This document shows positions 44,455 to 54,365 of a stretch of 64,000 nt of DNA, one piece after another. The stretch lies in contig JAFGLG010000009.1 in assembly GCA_016928155.1 (NCBI GenBank), positions 123,688 to 187,687 of the forward strand. The letters are read 5' to 3'. The DNA is from Candidatus Woesearchaeota archaeon. Its GTDB lineage: Archaea; Nanobdellota; Nanobdellia; Woesearchaeales; JAFGLG01. The position numbers were made by a program, and so were the translations under genes. Within the stretch, counting starts at the first letter, position 1; every line of letters starts with the position of its first letter. Under the pieces are notes generated by a model. It saw nothing but the letters and a program-made list of their open reading frames with translations. It had not been told where the DNA came from and did no database searches.

Positions 44455-45009
44455 ATGGCAGGGACTGATACGATCAGGATATACAAGCCTGATGAGGCAT
44501 GCGCTTATCTCAAGAAAGCATAGGGAGAGGATTTTGCCAGCACAGAATTCTATAAAAAAATCACACAACTGCCTTTAAACGGGACACCCCCGAGCATAGA
44601 TATGCTTGTCACAGAAAAGGAAAATGAGATCGGGCTGGGAGGATTTTTGCATGACCTGATTGTGAATGCGGGGACAGGAGCATCAACAGCAATACCGATC
44701 GGGTATGCACCAGTACAGATCCAAACAGGAGAAACACCGCTCCGCAGATATGCATTCAGTGCGGCCTATACAGCACATGCAGTCCTTGCACACGCAAGCA
44801 AAAAGGCAATGCCTGTAACAATCATCTATCAGTCAGCAGACCTTTATCCAAGAAGTGCCACAGTCAAAGAACCTGAAGAAGAATTCCATAAGAATCCTGA
44901 AAAATCCACAGAACCAATGATCCTCAGAGATGTCAGGGCAGAGAATGCATCTGAATTTGCAGGATTATGCATAGAAATCATTTCTGGACTGCAAATGTAT
45001 GTAAATTGA
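44455..45009 (+). pseudogene. Gene with an in-frame TAG at codon 23
   Basis: ATG 44455 has a proper TATA box (ATATATATAAAC, 44423-44434, ~27 bp upstream). The frame reads MAGTDTIRIYKPDEACAYLK-KA, then TAG at 44521-44523, then stays open for 162 codons (GEDFASTEFYKKITQLPLNG ...). A shorter product could start at ATG 44602 (135 residues). TAG is used as a true stop by several genes here, so readthrough is unlikely. The remaining protein has a globular Ala-rich core and no family I recognise. Either recently inactivated, restarted internally, or a sequencing error. Confidence 0.6.
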
Positions 45010-46384
45010 GATATCTTGAAAGCACCAGATGACCTTTAATTGTCAAATCTGCCAATTCTTTGCTTAACCTGCCTGTAAGCTCCTCATCATTGATCGGAGC
45101 AGAGATAATATGACGCATCCCGACAATGAGTGTGTTCAGCTTATCAAGCTGCTCACCAACCTGATCCAGCAAAGAAAACAAAGTGACTATCCTCTGACCG
45201 TATGACCTAATATTCTCAAACTTGGTGTTGAGCAGACCAAAGAACTTACCAAGATTGACAACAGTGATATTCTGGGTGGCATCTGTGACTATCAAAGAAG
45301 ACAAACCTTTAAGCTCAAGAGATGCATTGAAAGAGGATCTCAACAAACCCTCCATGTCTTCGAACAACACATGAAAATCCTCGATCCTGGAGTTCAGCTT
45401 CCTGATATCATTATCATCAGAGACAAAAGTCTGAGTAAGCTTGATTTGAATATCATCCAGTGCACCAACAAACCGCTTCTCATAATCAAGATCAGAGCGA
45501 TGAAGACCGATCATCGCATTGAAAAGACCTAGCCTGTGATCCAATATGCTGATGCGCTGATTGGCCAGATCCCTGACAAGCTGCCTCTCATCCACAAGCA
45601 TATGGTCGTCTTCTGCAATATATGCATTCAGCCTTGACACATCATCAGAGATCCTCTTCATGAGGACAAGCATCCTTGACCTGGAATCCACGCATGAAAC
45701 AAGGGACGAACTGAGGCTTGAAAACCCTTCCTTGAAAAGATCCACATTCGACTGCAACTGGGCCATGTTCTCTGCAAAAACATTCAGTAATGACACAATT
45801 GACTGCCCATTAGGAAGCTTCTGAGAGTTAGACTTATACCGGTTAATCAAGGGATCCCTCAAAAAAACATCAGCTGCTCCTGCCAGATCATTCATGCGAA
45901 CCTCGACAAGAGACTTCTGAGACTGGACATCACCGCTGGAAAAAGAAGAAAAAATCGCAGCTACCTTAGACTTCACCTCAAGCACAGAGCGCCTTGTGGC
46001 AAAAGGCCTTGTTGCACCTATCCTGAATGAAGACAGAGCAGTGATCCGCGCCATCAAAGATGACAAGATATTATTCAATGATGAGGTAACCTGAGACCAT
46101 CGGGAATAATAGGACCTGAATACATTGGCAGACTGCAGGAAAAAATCAAAAGATGACTTCAGCTCTTCGCAATCCTTGAGTAAAGCACCTATCAGGTTCT
46201 CCTTTGTCGAATCCTCAACAGCCTTGTTTATGCTCTCGAGCTTCTTCAGACGGGCGATTATCTGAGCATCTATCCTATGGCTGACAGCATCCCGCAAAAC
46301 ACTTATCCTGTCAATCTCATCATCCAGATACCTCTTATAAGAACCAGCATCCTTCTTTTCCAACAGACCCAGATGAGCTTCCAT
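44978..46384 (-). CDS. Long coiled-coil protein between mre11 and herA
   Basis: 468 residues, almost entirely alpha-helical with heptad patterns (KRYLDDEIDRISVLRDAV, NSRIEDFHVLFEDMEGLL, LFSLLDQVGEQLDKLNTL). No Walker motifs, no nuclease motif of NurA and no membrane helix. It lies 64 bp downstream of herA on the same strand and could be a structural partner of HerA/Mre11 where Rad50 or NurA would be expected; this is a positional inference. Its 3' end overlaps the broken gene at 44455. Confidence 0.6.
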   Translation of the reverse strand: MEAHLGLLEKKDAGSYKRYLDDEIDRISVLRDAVSHRIDAQIIARLKKLESINKAVEDSTKENLIGALLKDCEELKSSFDFFLQSANVFRSYYSRWSQVTSSLNNILSSLMARITALSSFRIGATRPFATRRSVLEVKSKVAAIFSSFSSGDVQSQKSLVEVRMNDLAGAADVFLRDPLINRYKSNSQKLPNGQSIVSLLNVFAENMAQLQSNVDLFKEGFSSLSSSLVSCVDSRSRMLVLMKRISDDVSRLNAYIAEDDHMLVDERQLVRDLANQRISILDHRLGLFNAMIGLHRSDLDYEKRFVGALDDIQIKLTQTFVSDDNDIRKLNSRIEDFHVLFEDMEGLLRSSFNASLELKGLSSLIVTDATQNITVVNLGKFFGLLNTKFENIRSYGQRIVTLFSLLDQVGEQLDKLNTLIVGMRHIISAPINDEELTGRLSKELADLTIKGHLVLSRYLNLHTFAVQK

Positions 46385-46448
46385 AAACCCTTATCACCTC
46401 TTTTAAAGAACAAAAGAAGCATTGTTTTTTAATGTTGTGATGCAGAAC

Positions 46449-48017
46449 CTAAAACGGAGGCTTGATATCGGGCTTTTCCCGGGCTTTTGCAAAATCCCTG
46501 AAATCAGGAATCTTGATTGGCATTGCGAACCTTGCAAAATTAGAGCTGACAATGGCCTCGCCGATATCCAAGGAAGCGATGTTGCGCGAATCAGTGCTCA
46601 GATCCTGGCTTGCACTGTCTATTATCGCCTGGCGCTCAGGAGCCATCTCCAGACCCAAGATTATCTTTGTATTCATATTGGCCAGGATCTCTCTCGGGAT
46701 CAGGGAAGGGAGCTGGGTGATCGCAGTGAGACCCACCTTGAATTTCCTTCCTTCTCTTGCAATAGTAGAAAAAATGTTGGAGCCACGCTCAAGAACATCT
46801 TTGCCAAGAACCCTAGGGGCCTCTTCAAGGACAACTGAGATTACAGGTTTCGAGTCAAGCTCTCCTGTGACCTTGAAATGCTTATATCTGGAGAAAACCT
46901 CGGATGCCACCAAAGAACCGATAAGAAGCTCAACAGACCCAGAAAAACTGGAAGTGTCAATTATGACCGTGTTTGATGAAGAGAGCTCCTTTATCATATC
47001 AGGGACAGTAGACTCGCCGGCATTGAAATCAAAGACAGGACCTGAAAAGAACCTGCCTTCGCTGTAAGAGATGTCCAGCAATGAAATGATGATCCTCTTG
47101 ACCACAGCAAGAGTTGCTTCCATGAAGCTCCCTTCGACAGGCTTCTCGAGCAGTATGGCTTCAATCCACTTCCTGCCATAGACCTTGTAATACATATTCA
47201 GGGCCTGATGCTGGGGATCAGACAAGAAAACAACACCATTAAGATGATGGGGCTTCAGCTTCTCGACATTTATCTTAAGAGTCCTTGCGCCAGGAGGAGG
47301 ATTCCTTGCGGTGTAATAAATTACCTTACTGGATTGGGGGTGGTCCTTCAGGCCAAACCTTGTCCTGCCATAATACTCATCGTGAGGATCAAGGACGAGG
47401 ATGCCGCAGTAATCCTTATCGACTGCATCCCACAGGATGCAGCTTGTCAGATTAGACTTGCCCCTGCCGGTGGTAGCTGGTATGAGGACATGATGCGAGA
47501 AAATCTTATCCCCCGGAAGAAAAATATCGACGTCAAGAGTCTTGGAGCCAGACCTCAGCTTGCCGAGGAATATCGAGTTCTCCGGCTTGGTCAAGAAAGT
47601 GAAATCGCCAGGAGATATGGCACGCACACCTGAAAAAAAATCAGGAAGGACCTTGACAAGCCTGGCCTTGGAACTGGTGATCGACACAACAGGCTTGGCA
47701 AGAGCAAGAAGATAATTCCTCAATGACGGATCCATAAAATCAAGATCTGCGCCTTCATCCAATTTAAGGCCAGAGATTAGCTCAAGATTCTGCTGGGATA
47801 TCTGGCTCCCGTAAAGAAGATCATAAACCTGCAGGATAATCTTAGAGCCAGCAGAACCTGCAGAACCGGCAGAGTCAGCAGAACCTGCAGAATCAACAAC
47901 AAGAAGCTCGCCAAGCTCAAGAGACTGATCAGATTTCTGACGCAGGACAATCTTCCCAAACTCCCCTGACAATACCTGGCCTTTCATCATATCCATCCTA
48001 TCTCCCACATTCTTCAT
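46449..48017 (-). CDS. herA: HerA-like hexameric DNA translocase
   Basis: 522 residues. An N-terminal HAS-barrel-like part with an (A-G-S)n low-complexity insert (~40-57), Walker [12 protein letters not shown] (~178-188), Walker [25 protein letters not shown] and the C-terminal [21 protein letters not shown] sensor region. HerA pumps DNA for end resection with NurA and Mre11-Rad50. NurA is not visible nearby. Start ATG 48017 is the first in frame; ATGs at residues 8, 10 and 11 are possible. Confidence 0.85.
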   Translation of the reverse strand: MKNVGDRMDMMKGQVLSGEFGKIVLRQKSDQSLELGELLVVDSAGSADSAGSAGSAGSKIILQVYDLLYGSQISQQNLELISGLKLDEGADLDFMDPSLRNYLLALAKPVVSITSSKARLVKVLPDFFSGVRAISPGDFTFLTKPENSIFLGKLRSGSKTLDVDIFLPGDKIFSHHVLIPATTGRGKSNLTSCILWDAVDKDYCGILVLDPHDEYYGRTRFGLKDHPQSSKVIYYTARNPPPGARTLKINVEKLKPHHLNGVVFLSDPQHQALNMYYKVYGRKWIEAILLEKPVEGSFMEATLAVVKRIIISLLDISYSEGRFFSGPVFDFNAGESTVPDMIKELSSSNTVIIDTSSFSGSVELLIGSLVASEVFSRYKHFKVTGELDSKPVISVVLEEAPRVLGKDVLERGSNIFSTIAREGRKFKVGLTAITQLPSLIPREILANMNTKIILGLEMAPERQAIIDSASQDLSTDSRNIASLDIGEAIVSSNFARFAMPIKIPDFRDFAKAREKPDIKPPF

Positions 48018-48526
48018 ATTTCATATCCTTCATATTCCCTATCCTTCACATCCCATATCCTTCATGTCCCACATCTTCTGATCTGAACAAGATGATCTGA
48101 ACCAGAAGGTATATTAGATTTTGGTTTTGGCTGGGGGAGGGGGGAAAAGAGAGAAACAATTTTTATTTTCAATATTGAATAATATTTTACGGAAAATCTC
48201 TGGAAATTTAGCCACAAAATTAATTAATTTCATATATGGATAAGAATTTGTGAAAAAAACTTAAAATGCAAAATATCGTTTATATAGGCTTTGAGAAGGC
48301 AAATTTCCAAGAGAAATCATGGGGGCATATCATTTAAAAAATATAGTTTCAGACAATCCTGTTTAAAAATAAAAGTATTTAAATATTAAGGCTTTTTTAA
48401 ATGGTTTATAAATCATTTATAATGATTTCATTGGTTAAAGGGTTTTCAGTCGGGGGGTGGCATCTTAACCAATCAAAATAGAATATAATAGAACACAAAA
48501 TAAAACAATCAACGCGGGGTGTTTTT
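48018..48526. other. Intergenic region: tandem repeats before herA and tbp leader hairpin
   Basis: 48010-48077 holds four to five degenerate copies of a 15-17-bp unit (CATATCCTTCATATTCC-like), next to the herA start. The middle is AT-rich with a TATA-like TTTATATAGGC (48279-48289) followed by a 15-codon frame at 48319, probably not a gene. 48402-48412 (GGTTTATAAAT) is a likely tbp TATA box; downstream, ATTGGTTAA (48430-48438) and TTAACCAAT (48465-48473) form a perfect 9-bp inverted repeat around a G-rich loop in the tbp leader. GGGGTG at 48515 is the tbp ribosome-binding site. Confidence 0.55.
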
Positions 48527-49072
48527 ATGAGTGAAGAAAAAAATGACATAAAAGTCGTGAACATTGTCGTGTCAACTTCTCTTGAACATGATATACCATT
48601 GGAAAAGATGGCAGCAACACTGTCGAACACAGAATACAATCCTGAGCAGTTCCCCGGACTTGTGATAAGGATAAAGGAACCGAAGACATCAGCACTGATC
48701 TTCAGCTCAGGAAAAATCGTGTGCACTGGGGCGCGATCAATGGAGAAAGTCGAGGAGAGCATCAAGAAGATAATCAAGAGCCTTGAGAAGATCGATGTCA
48801 AGATCACAATCACGCCAAAGATAAACATACAGAACATAGTGGCATCGGGAAGCGTTGGAATGGACCTCAACCTGAACAAGCTGGCGATGAAACTCGAGAA
48901 CACCGAGTATGAACCTGAGCAGTTCCCGGGACTTGTCTACAAGCTCGCAGAAGCAAAGGCGACATTCCTCCTGTTCTCAAACGGGAAGGTAGTATGCACA
49001 GGGACAAAAAGCGAAGCAGAGGTCCATGAGGCACTGAAAAAGCTGAAAGAGAATCTCAAAGCCATAAAATAA
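48527..49072 (+). CDS. tbp: TATA-box-binding protein (TBP)
   Basis: 181 residues made of the two TBP repeats: IVVSTSLEHDIPLEKMAATL ... EYNPEQFPGLVIRI ... ALIFSSGKIVCTGA (8-75) and IVASGSVGMDLNLNKLAMKL ... EYEPEQFPGLVYKL ... FLLFSNGKVVCTGTK (98-165). Binds TATA boxes such as those listed in this window to recruit TFB and RNA polymerase. The long leader with a hairpin suggests regulation. Confidence 0.96.
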   Translation: MSEEKNDIKVVNIVVSTSLEHDIPLEKMAATLSNTEYNPEQFPGLVIRIKEPKTSALIFSSGKIVCTGARSMEKVEESIKKIIKSLEKIDVKITITPKINIQNIVASGSVGMDLNLNKLAMKLENTEYEPEQFPGLVYKLAEAKATFLLFSNGKVVCTGTKSEAEVHEALKKLKENLKAIK

Positions 49073-49169
49073 AGTCGCCAGAAACTTATTTTGCCTTTTT
49101 ATACCTTAAATACAGACAAACAGCTAATTAGGAAAGCAAAAAAAGAGAAACATAAAAAACGGTGGGAAG

Positions 49170-51191
49170 TTGGATCCGACAGAACAAGTCAAGAAATTCG
49201 AGGAATTCCTGGAGCAGAACTACCTCGCCAAACTTCTTGAGAATGCCAGGAAAGGGCTGAACTCACTCACAATCGACTTCGGAGAGCTCTCGAAATTCGA
49301 CCCTGAGCTGGCAGACGAACTGCTTGATTATCCTGAAGATGTCATAAAGGCGGCAGAGATAGCAGTCATGAACTTCGACCTTCCTGAAGAGATAAAGAAA
49401 TTCAGGATCAGAGTCTCAAACCTCTCCTCGGCACAGGACATCATGATAAAGGACATAAGGAGCAAGCATATAAACAAAGTATTCAAGATAATCGGCGTGG
49501 TCAGGCAGAAATCAGATGTCAGACCCCAAGTAACAACAGCAAAATTCGAATGCCCGAGCTGCGGAAATGTGATAAGCGTGCTCCAGCTCGAAACATCATT
49601 CAAGGAGCCGACCAGATGCAGCTGCGGAAGAAAAGGAAAATTCATACTCGCTGAGAAAGACCTTGTGGATGCACAGGGGATCGTGCTTGAAGAGGCCCCG
49701 GAAATGCTCGAGGGAGGAGCACAGCCCAAGAGGATGAATGTCATACTCAAAGACGACCTGGTGAGCCCGATATCAGACAGGAAAACAAACCCAGGCAACA
49801 AGATAATAATAAACGGCATAGTCAAAGAGGTGCCGATAATACTGAGGACCGGCGGGACAAGCACAAGATTCGACCTCATGATAGAAGGAAACTACATCGA
49901 GCCGGTGGACGAGGACTTCAGCGACATCCAGATAAGCGAAGAGGAACAGAAAGAGATAAACGACCTCGCACAGGACAAGAACATATTCAAAAGGCTCGCA
50001 CAAAGCATAGCGCCTTCGATATACGGCCATGAAAAAGTGAAAGAAGCGCTCATACTCCAGCTTTTCGGCGGAGTGAAGAAGACAAGGCCAGACGGGATGG
50101 TAACAAGGGGGGACATGCACACGCTACTTGTGGGAGATCCCGGAGCAGGAAAATCACAGCTGCTGAAACTCGTGTCAGCAATAGCACCAAAAGCAAGATG
50201 GGTGACAGGCAAAGGGGCGACAGGAGCAGGCCTCACAGCAGCAGTTGTCAAAGACGAATTCCTGAAAGGATGGAGCCTGGAAGCAGGAGCTCTTGTCCTG
50301 GCAAACAGGGGATTCTGCATGATAGACGAGCTGGACAAGATGGGGAAAGAGGACAGGAGCGCGATGCACGAAGCCTTGGAGCAGCAGACAGTCACAATCT
50401 CAAAGGCTAACATCCAGGCAACACTAAGGGCAGAGACATCAGTCCTTGCAGCCGCAAACCCAAAATTCGGAAGATTCGACCCTTATGGAAACATAGCAGA
50501 CCAGATAGACCTGCCGATGACACTTGTCAACAGGTTTGACCTCATCTTCCCTATAAGGGATATCCCTGATAAAGAAAGGGATGAGGTAATGGCAAAATTC
50601 ATACTCATGCTGCACCAGGCAAAAATCACAAAAGAGCCGGAGATATCACCCCACCTTCTCAGAAAATACATCTCATATGCAAGACAGACATGCCGGCCTG
50701 AGCTGACTGATGTGGCACTTGAGGAAATCAAGGAATATTATGTGAAGATGAGAAGCTCTGGGATAGAGGAAGGGAGAGTCACAGCAATACCAATCTCTGC
50801 AAGACAGCTGGAAGCCCTGGTTAGACTTGCCGAAGCGAGCGCAAAGACAAGGCTGTCTGACAAGGTCACCAAAAAGGACTCAAAGAAAGCGATTGAGCTG
50901 GTACACTACTGCCTCAGCCAAATAGGCATAGACCCGGAAACAGGCAAGATAGACATCGACAGGATATCAACAGGTGTGACAGCATCGCAAAGAAGCAAGA
51001 TCATCACAATCAAAGACATCATCTCTGAACTTGAAGCCAAGCTCGGAAAGAACAACATACACATGGAAGCAATAGTCAAGGAAGCAGGAGAGAAAGGCAT
51101 AGATGAAGAGACAGTCGAAGAAGTCATCGAGAAGCTCAAAAGAAGCGGGGACATATTCGAGCCACGAAGAGGATTCATACAGAAGATCTGA
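49170..51191 (+). CDS. mcm: Replicative helicase MCM
   Basis: 673 residues, normal for archaeal MCM, no intein. The N-terminal domain has a zinc site (CPSCG...CSCG, ~128-152) and OB fold; the AAA+ core has GDPGAGKSQLLK (~321), GFCMIDELDKMG (~383), LAAANPKFGRFDPY and the arginine finger VNRFDLIF; a winged helix closes the C-terminus (IVKEAGEKGIDEETVEEVI). Start is TTG 49170 behind GGTGGGA. Unwinds DNA 3'-5' at the fork. Followed 11 bp later by an OB-fold gene. Confidence 0.95.
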   Translation: MDPTEQVKKFEEFLEQNYLAKLLENARKGLNSLTIDFGELSKFDPELADELLDYPEDVIKAAEIAVMNFDLPEEIKKFRIRVSNLSSAQDIMIKDIRSKHINKVFKIIGVVRQKSDVRPQVTTAKFECPSCGNVISVLQLETSFKEPTRCSCGRKGKFILAEKDLVDAQGIVLEEAPEMLEGGAQPKRMNVILKDDLVSPISDRKTNPGNKIIINGIVKEVPIILRTGGTSTRFDLMIEGNYIEPVDEDFSDIQISEEEQKEINDLAQDKNIFKRLAQSIAPSIYGHEKVKEALILQLFGGVKKTRPDGMVTRGDMHTLLVGDPGAGKSQLLKLVSAIAPKARWVTGKGATGAGLTAAVVKDEFLKGWSLEAGALVLANRGFCMIDELDKMGKEDRSAMHEALEQQTVTISKANIQATLRAETSVLAAANPKFGRFDPYGNIADQIDLPMTLVNRFDLIFPIRDIPDKERDEVMAKFILMLHQAKITKEPEISPHLLRKYISYARQTCRPELTDVALEEIKEYYVKMRSSGIEEGRVTAIPISARQLEALVRLAEASAKTRLSDKVTKKDSKKAIELVHYCLSQIGIDPETGKIDIDRISTGVTASQRSKIITIKDIISELEAKLGKNNIHMEAIVKEAGEKGIDEETVEEVIEKLKRSGDIFEPRRGFIQKI

Positions 51192-51202
51192 GATGGATAA
51201 AA

Positions 51203-51877
51203 ATGGAAAAGCAGTTCACAAGACAAACAGCATACAAGCTAAAGATAAACAGCATACTCGCCGGGGCATACATAAAAGGGGAAGGGTGGGAACCCAACTA
51301 TGTGGCTGCATATGGAAAAAAAGCATCAAGGGCCAGTGTGATGGGAGTCGTGGTGTCAAAGCCAGAGACAGATGACAAGTACAGGAGCATAATAATAGAT
51401 GACGGCACAGGAAGGATCAGCATAAGAAGCTTCAATGAGAAATGGAACCCGGACAGCTATGAAATCGGAGATATCATAAATGTCATCGGAAGACCGAGAG
51501 AGTACGGAAATGAAAGATACATCGCGGAAGAGAGCACAAAGAAAATGAAAAAAGACATGGTGGACATAAGGAACGCAGAGATAAAGATCTTTGAGGCAAA
51601 AAAATACTGGTTCATGGAACAAGCAGATGAAAAAGCAGAAAAAGAGGCGATAAAAGAAGAGCAGATAGAAACACATACAGAGGAAACAGAGACAAACCCC
51701 CAAAGCCCAAAAGTAGAAGATATAATTAAAACCATACGGTCACTCGACCAGGGCGACGGGGTGGCATACGAAAGGATAATGCAAAAACATGAGAACACAG
51801 AAGAACTTCTGCAGAGACTGCTAGAGAACGGAGAGATATTCGAGATACAACCAGGAAAAGTCAAAGTCTTAGAATGA
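51203..51877 (+). CDS. RPA32-like OB-fold protein with C-terminal winged helix
   Basis: 224 residues. An OB-fold (residues ~40-105: ASVMGVVVSKPETDD, IIDDGTGRISIRSFNE, GDIINVIGRPREYGNERYI), an acidic/basic linker (EKAEKEAIKEEQIETHTEET) and a C-terminal winged helix (EDIIKTIRSLDQGDGVAYE ... ELLQRLLENGEIFE). Architecture equals archaeal RPA-associated/RPA32 proteins that bind single-stranded DNA. Between mcm and hppA in one operon, which supports a replication role. Confidence 0.8.
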   Translation: MEKQFTRQTAYKLKINSILAGAYIKGEGWEPNYVAAYGKKASRASVMGVVVSKPETDDKYRSIIIDDGTGRISIRSFNEKWNPDSYEIGDIINVIGRPREYGNERYIAEESTKKMKKDMVDIRNAEIKIFEAKKYWFMEQADEKAEKEAIKEEQIETHTEETETNPQSPKVEDIIKTIRSLDQGDGVAYERIMQKHENTEELLQRLLENGEIFEIQPGKVKVLE

Positions 51878-51887
51878 GGTGGTTATA

Positions 51888-53843
51888 TTGATAGAATATG
51901 TTATCGGAATAAGCGTACTATCACTGATAGTGTCTCTTGGGCTGGCGATGAGCATAAAGAGAAAGGATGCCGGCACAAAAGAGATGCAGCACATAAGCAA
52001 AGCCATCCACGAAGGCGCGATGGCATTCCTCAACAAGGAATACAGGGTGCTCCTTGTCTTCCTGATAATCGTGACCGCAGTATTATGGTTCCTGCTGGAC
52101 CCGAAACTCGCAATAGCTTTCATAGCAGGGGCAATACTGTCAGCACTGGCAGGAAATCTCGGCATGAGAATAGCGACAATGGCCAACACGAGGACAGCAT
52201 TCGCAGTAAAGAACAGCATGAAAGAAGGCCTGAAAGTCGCATTCAGGAGCGGGGCTGTCATGGGCCTGTCAGTGGTGGGATTCGGCCTTCTCGGTGTCAC
52301 AATACTATACCTGGTCTTCAAGGACCCGCAGATAATCTACGGATTCGGCTTCGGGGCATCATCAATCGCACTATTCGCAAGAGTCGGCGGCGGCATCTAC
52401 ACAAAAGCAGCTGATGTCGGAGCAGACCTAGTGGGCAAAGTAGAGAAAGGAATACCAGAAGACGACCCCAGAAACCCGGCAGTCATCGCAGACAATGTAG
52501 GCGACAATGTAGGGGATGTAGCAGGGATGGGAGCAGACCTATTCGAGAGCTATGTGGACTCAATCATCGCAGCAATGGTGCTGGGAGTCGCATTCTCCGC
52601 ATTCCAGGGAGCACTGCTGCCATTGGTGCTGGCAGGGGCAGGAATACTCGCATCAATAATAGGCATATTCTTTGTCGGACTGGGCAACATCAAACCGCAT
52701 GTCTCGATGAACCTGGGCATGTTCATATCATCAGGACTCATGATCGTCTTCTCATATTTCATAGTCAAGACCATGACCGGACAGCTGAATCTCTTCTGGA
52801 CAATACTATGCGGGCTCATATCAGGCATAATAATAGCACTCTCGACAGAATATTATACCTCAAATGACAAAAAACCAGCACAGAGAATCGCAGAGGCATC
52901 AAAGACAGGAGCTGCAACAAACATAATAAGCGGGCTGGCAAACGGCATGATGAGCACAATCATACCGGTGCTCTCGATATGCTCAGCAATATACCTCTCT
53001 TATCATTTCGGCGGGATATATGGGATCGCCATTGCAGCTGTCGGAATGCTGAGCACATTAGGCATGACCTTGGCAAGCGACAGCTATGGTCCTGTAGCAG
53101 ACAATGCAGCCGGCATAGCAGAGATGGCAAAAATGGGGGGAGAGGCCAGGAAAAGAGCAGAATCCCTTGATGCAGTCGGGAACACGACAGCAGCCATCGG
53201 CAAGGGATTCGCCATAGGATCAGCAGCCCTGACAGCACTGGCACTTTTCGTCAGCTTCTCAGAAATAACAAAAATAACAACAATAAACCTGAACACGCCG
53301 ACAGTCATCATCGGTCTCTTCATAGGAGCGCTGCTGCCCTTCATCTTCTCTGCCATGACAATGAGCGCAGTCGGAAAAGCAGCATACAAGATGGTCAATG
53401 AAGTGAGAAGGCAGTTCAAGACCATAAAGGGCATCATGACAGGAAAAGGGAAGCCTGACTACAAAAGATGCGTCGACATAAGCACAGGATCAGCCCTGAA
53501 AGAAATGATCCTCCCGAGCATGATAACAATACTGGCACCTATCCTGGTTGGACTGACACTCGGAGTGGAAGCCCTGGGAGGCATGCTTGCCGGAGCAATA
53601 GCGACAGGATTCCTGCTTGCAGTATTCATGGCAAACTCAGGAGGGTCCTGGGACAATGCCAAGAAATACATAGAAGCAGGACACTTCGGCGGAAAGGGCA
53701 GCGACACGCACAAGGCAGCTGTTGTGGGCGATACAGTGGGGGATCCTTTCAAGGATACGAGCGGGCCTTCGCTCAACATACTCATCAAACTGATGAGCAT
53801 TGTTGCAGTTGTCTTTGCCCCATTGTTCCTGGCAATGGCTTAA
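51888..53843 (+). CDS. hppA: Membrane-bound ion-pumping pyrophosphatase
   Basis: 651 residues, about 15-16 membrane helices. Catalytic loops [54 protein letters not shown] and [18 protein letters not shown] bind PPi and Mg. [10 protein letters not shown] (~431) has Ala and Gly at the K+-switch positions, which marks the K+-dependent subtype; DLFESY suggests Na+ pumping (inference). TTG 51888 is preferred because GAGGTGG lies six bases before it; the GTG at 51879 lies inside that motif. Confidence 0.93.
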   Translation: MIEYVIGISVLSLIVSLGLAMSIKRKDAGTKEMQHISKAIHEGAMAFLNKEYRVLLVFLIIVTAVLWFLLDPKLAIAFIAGAILSALAGNLGMRIATMANTRTAFAVKNSMKEGLKVAFRSGAVMGLSVVGFGLLGVTILYLVFKDPQIIYGFGFGASSIALFARVGGGIYTKAADVGADLVGKVEKGIPEDDPRNPAVIADNVGDNVGDVAGMGADLFESYVDSIIAAMVLGVAFSAFQGALLPLVLAGAGILASIIGIFFVGLGNIKPHVSMNLGMFISSGLMIVFSYFIVKTMTGQLNLFWTILCGLISGIIIALSTEYYTSNDKKPAQRIAEASKTGAATNIISGLANGMMSTIIPVLSICSAIYLSYHFGGIYGIAIAAVGMLSTLGMTLASDSYGPVADNAAGIAEMAKMGGEARKRAESLDAVGNTTAAIGKGFAIGSAALTALALFVSFSEITKITTINLNTPTVIIGLFIGALLPFIFSAMTMSAVGKAAYKMVNEVRRQFKTIKGIMTGKGKPDYKRCVDISTGSALKEMILPSMITILAPILVGLTLGVEALGGMLAGAIATGFLLAVFMANSGGSWDNAKKYIEAGHFGGKGSDTHKAAVVGDTVGDPFKDTSGPSLNILIKLMSIVAVVFAPLFLAMA

Positions 53844-53893
53844 TTTTTTATTTTTTCATTAAATTTAAATATTCCAATCTAAATCTATCCAAT

Positions 53894-54340
53894 ATGAGAA
53901 TCATAATACCACTGATCTTGCTTCTTGGCATCATCATATCAGCCTGTGCGCCAGTACCTGTGATACCCCGAAACGATACAAACCCGGTGCCTGACGCAGA
54001 GATATACTGGGTTGAAATCGACAGGCCATGCTCAACAATCCCGGAGACGACTATAAGCGGAAAGGCACAGTTCTGTGAAAGCTTCTGCGTGGCAAGCCTA
54101 CAGAACAGGTATGCAGAATACAAATGCAAGGATGCAAATCCAGGCATGGACATGATAAACTGCGGGTGCTACAAAGAAGATGACTATCTGCTCTCATGGA
54201 AGCTCACATATGAATGCGAAAGCGAAGAGACAGATACAGAGAAATGCCAAAACCAGTGCACATCAATGGGGCTTGCATACAAAAACAACCTCTGCGATGA
54301 GAACAGGATAAGATGTGAGTGCACATATAGACAGTCATAA
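53894..54340 (+). CDS. Cysteine-rich lipoprotein
   Basis: 148 residues from ATG 53894, which has a TTTAAATATT box about 26 bp upstream; the longer frame to 53468 overlaps hppA and is rejected. Signal peptide MRIIIPLILLLGIIISA with lipobox Cys. The mature part has paired Cys motifs (CESFCVASL, CGCYKEDD, CQNQCTSMG, CECTYR) typical of disulfide-stabilised small domains. No function recognised. Confidence 0.75.
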   Translation: MRIIIPLILLLGIIISACAPVPVIPRNDTNPVPDAEIYWVEIDRPCSTIPETTISGKAQFCESFCVASLQNRYAEYKCKDANPGMDMINCGCYKEDDYLLSWKLTYECESEETDTEKCQNQCTSMGLAYKNNLCDENRIRCECTYRQS

Positions 54341-54365
54341 AAATAACCATAGATAATCGGTTGGC

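Noticed and set aside
44521..44523. Pyrrolysine or readthrough at the in-frame TAG
   Set aside because: TAG terminates several intact genes here (for example at 20402, 28459, 29755), and no TAG-decoding tRNA is visible; treated as disruption instead.
48319..48366. 15-codon frame behind a TATA-like box upstream of tbp
   Set aside because: Too short to support as a gene; no ribosome-binding site or similarity.
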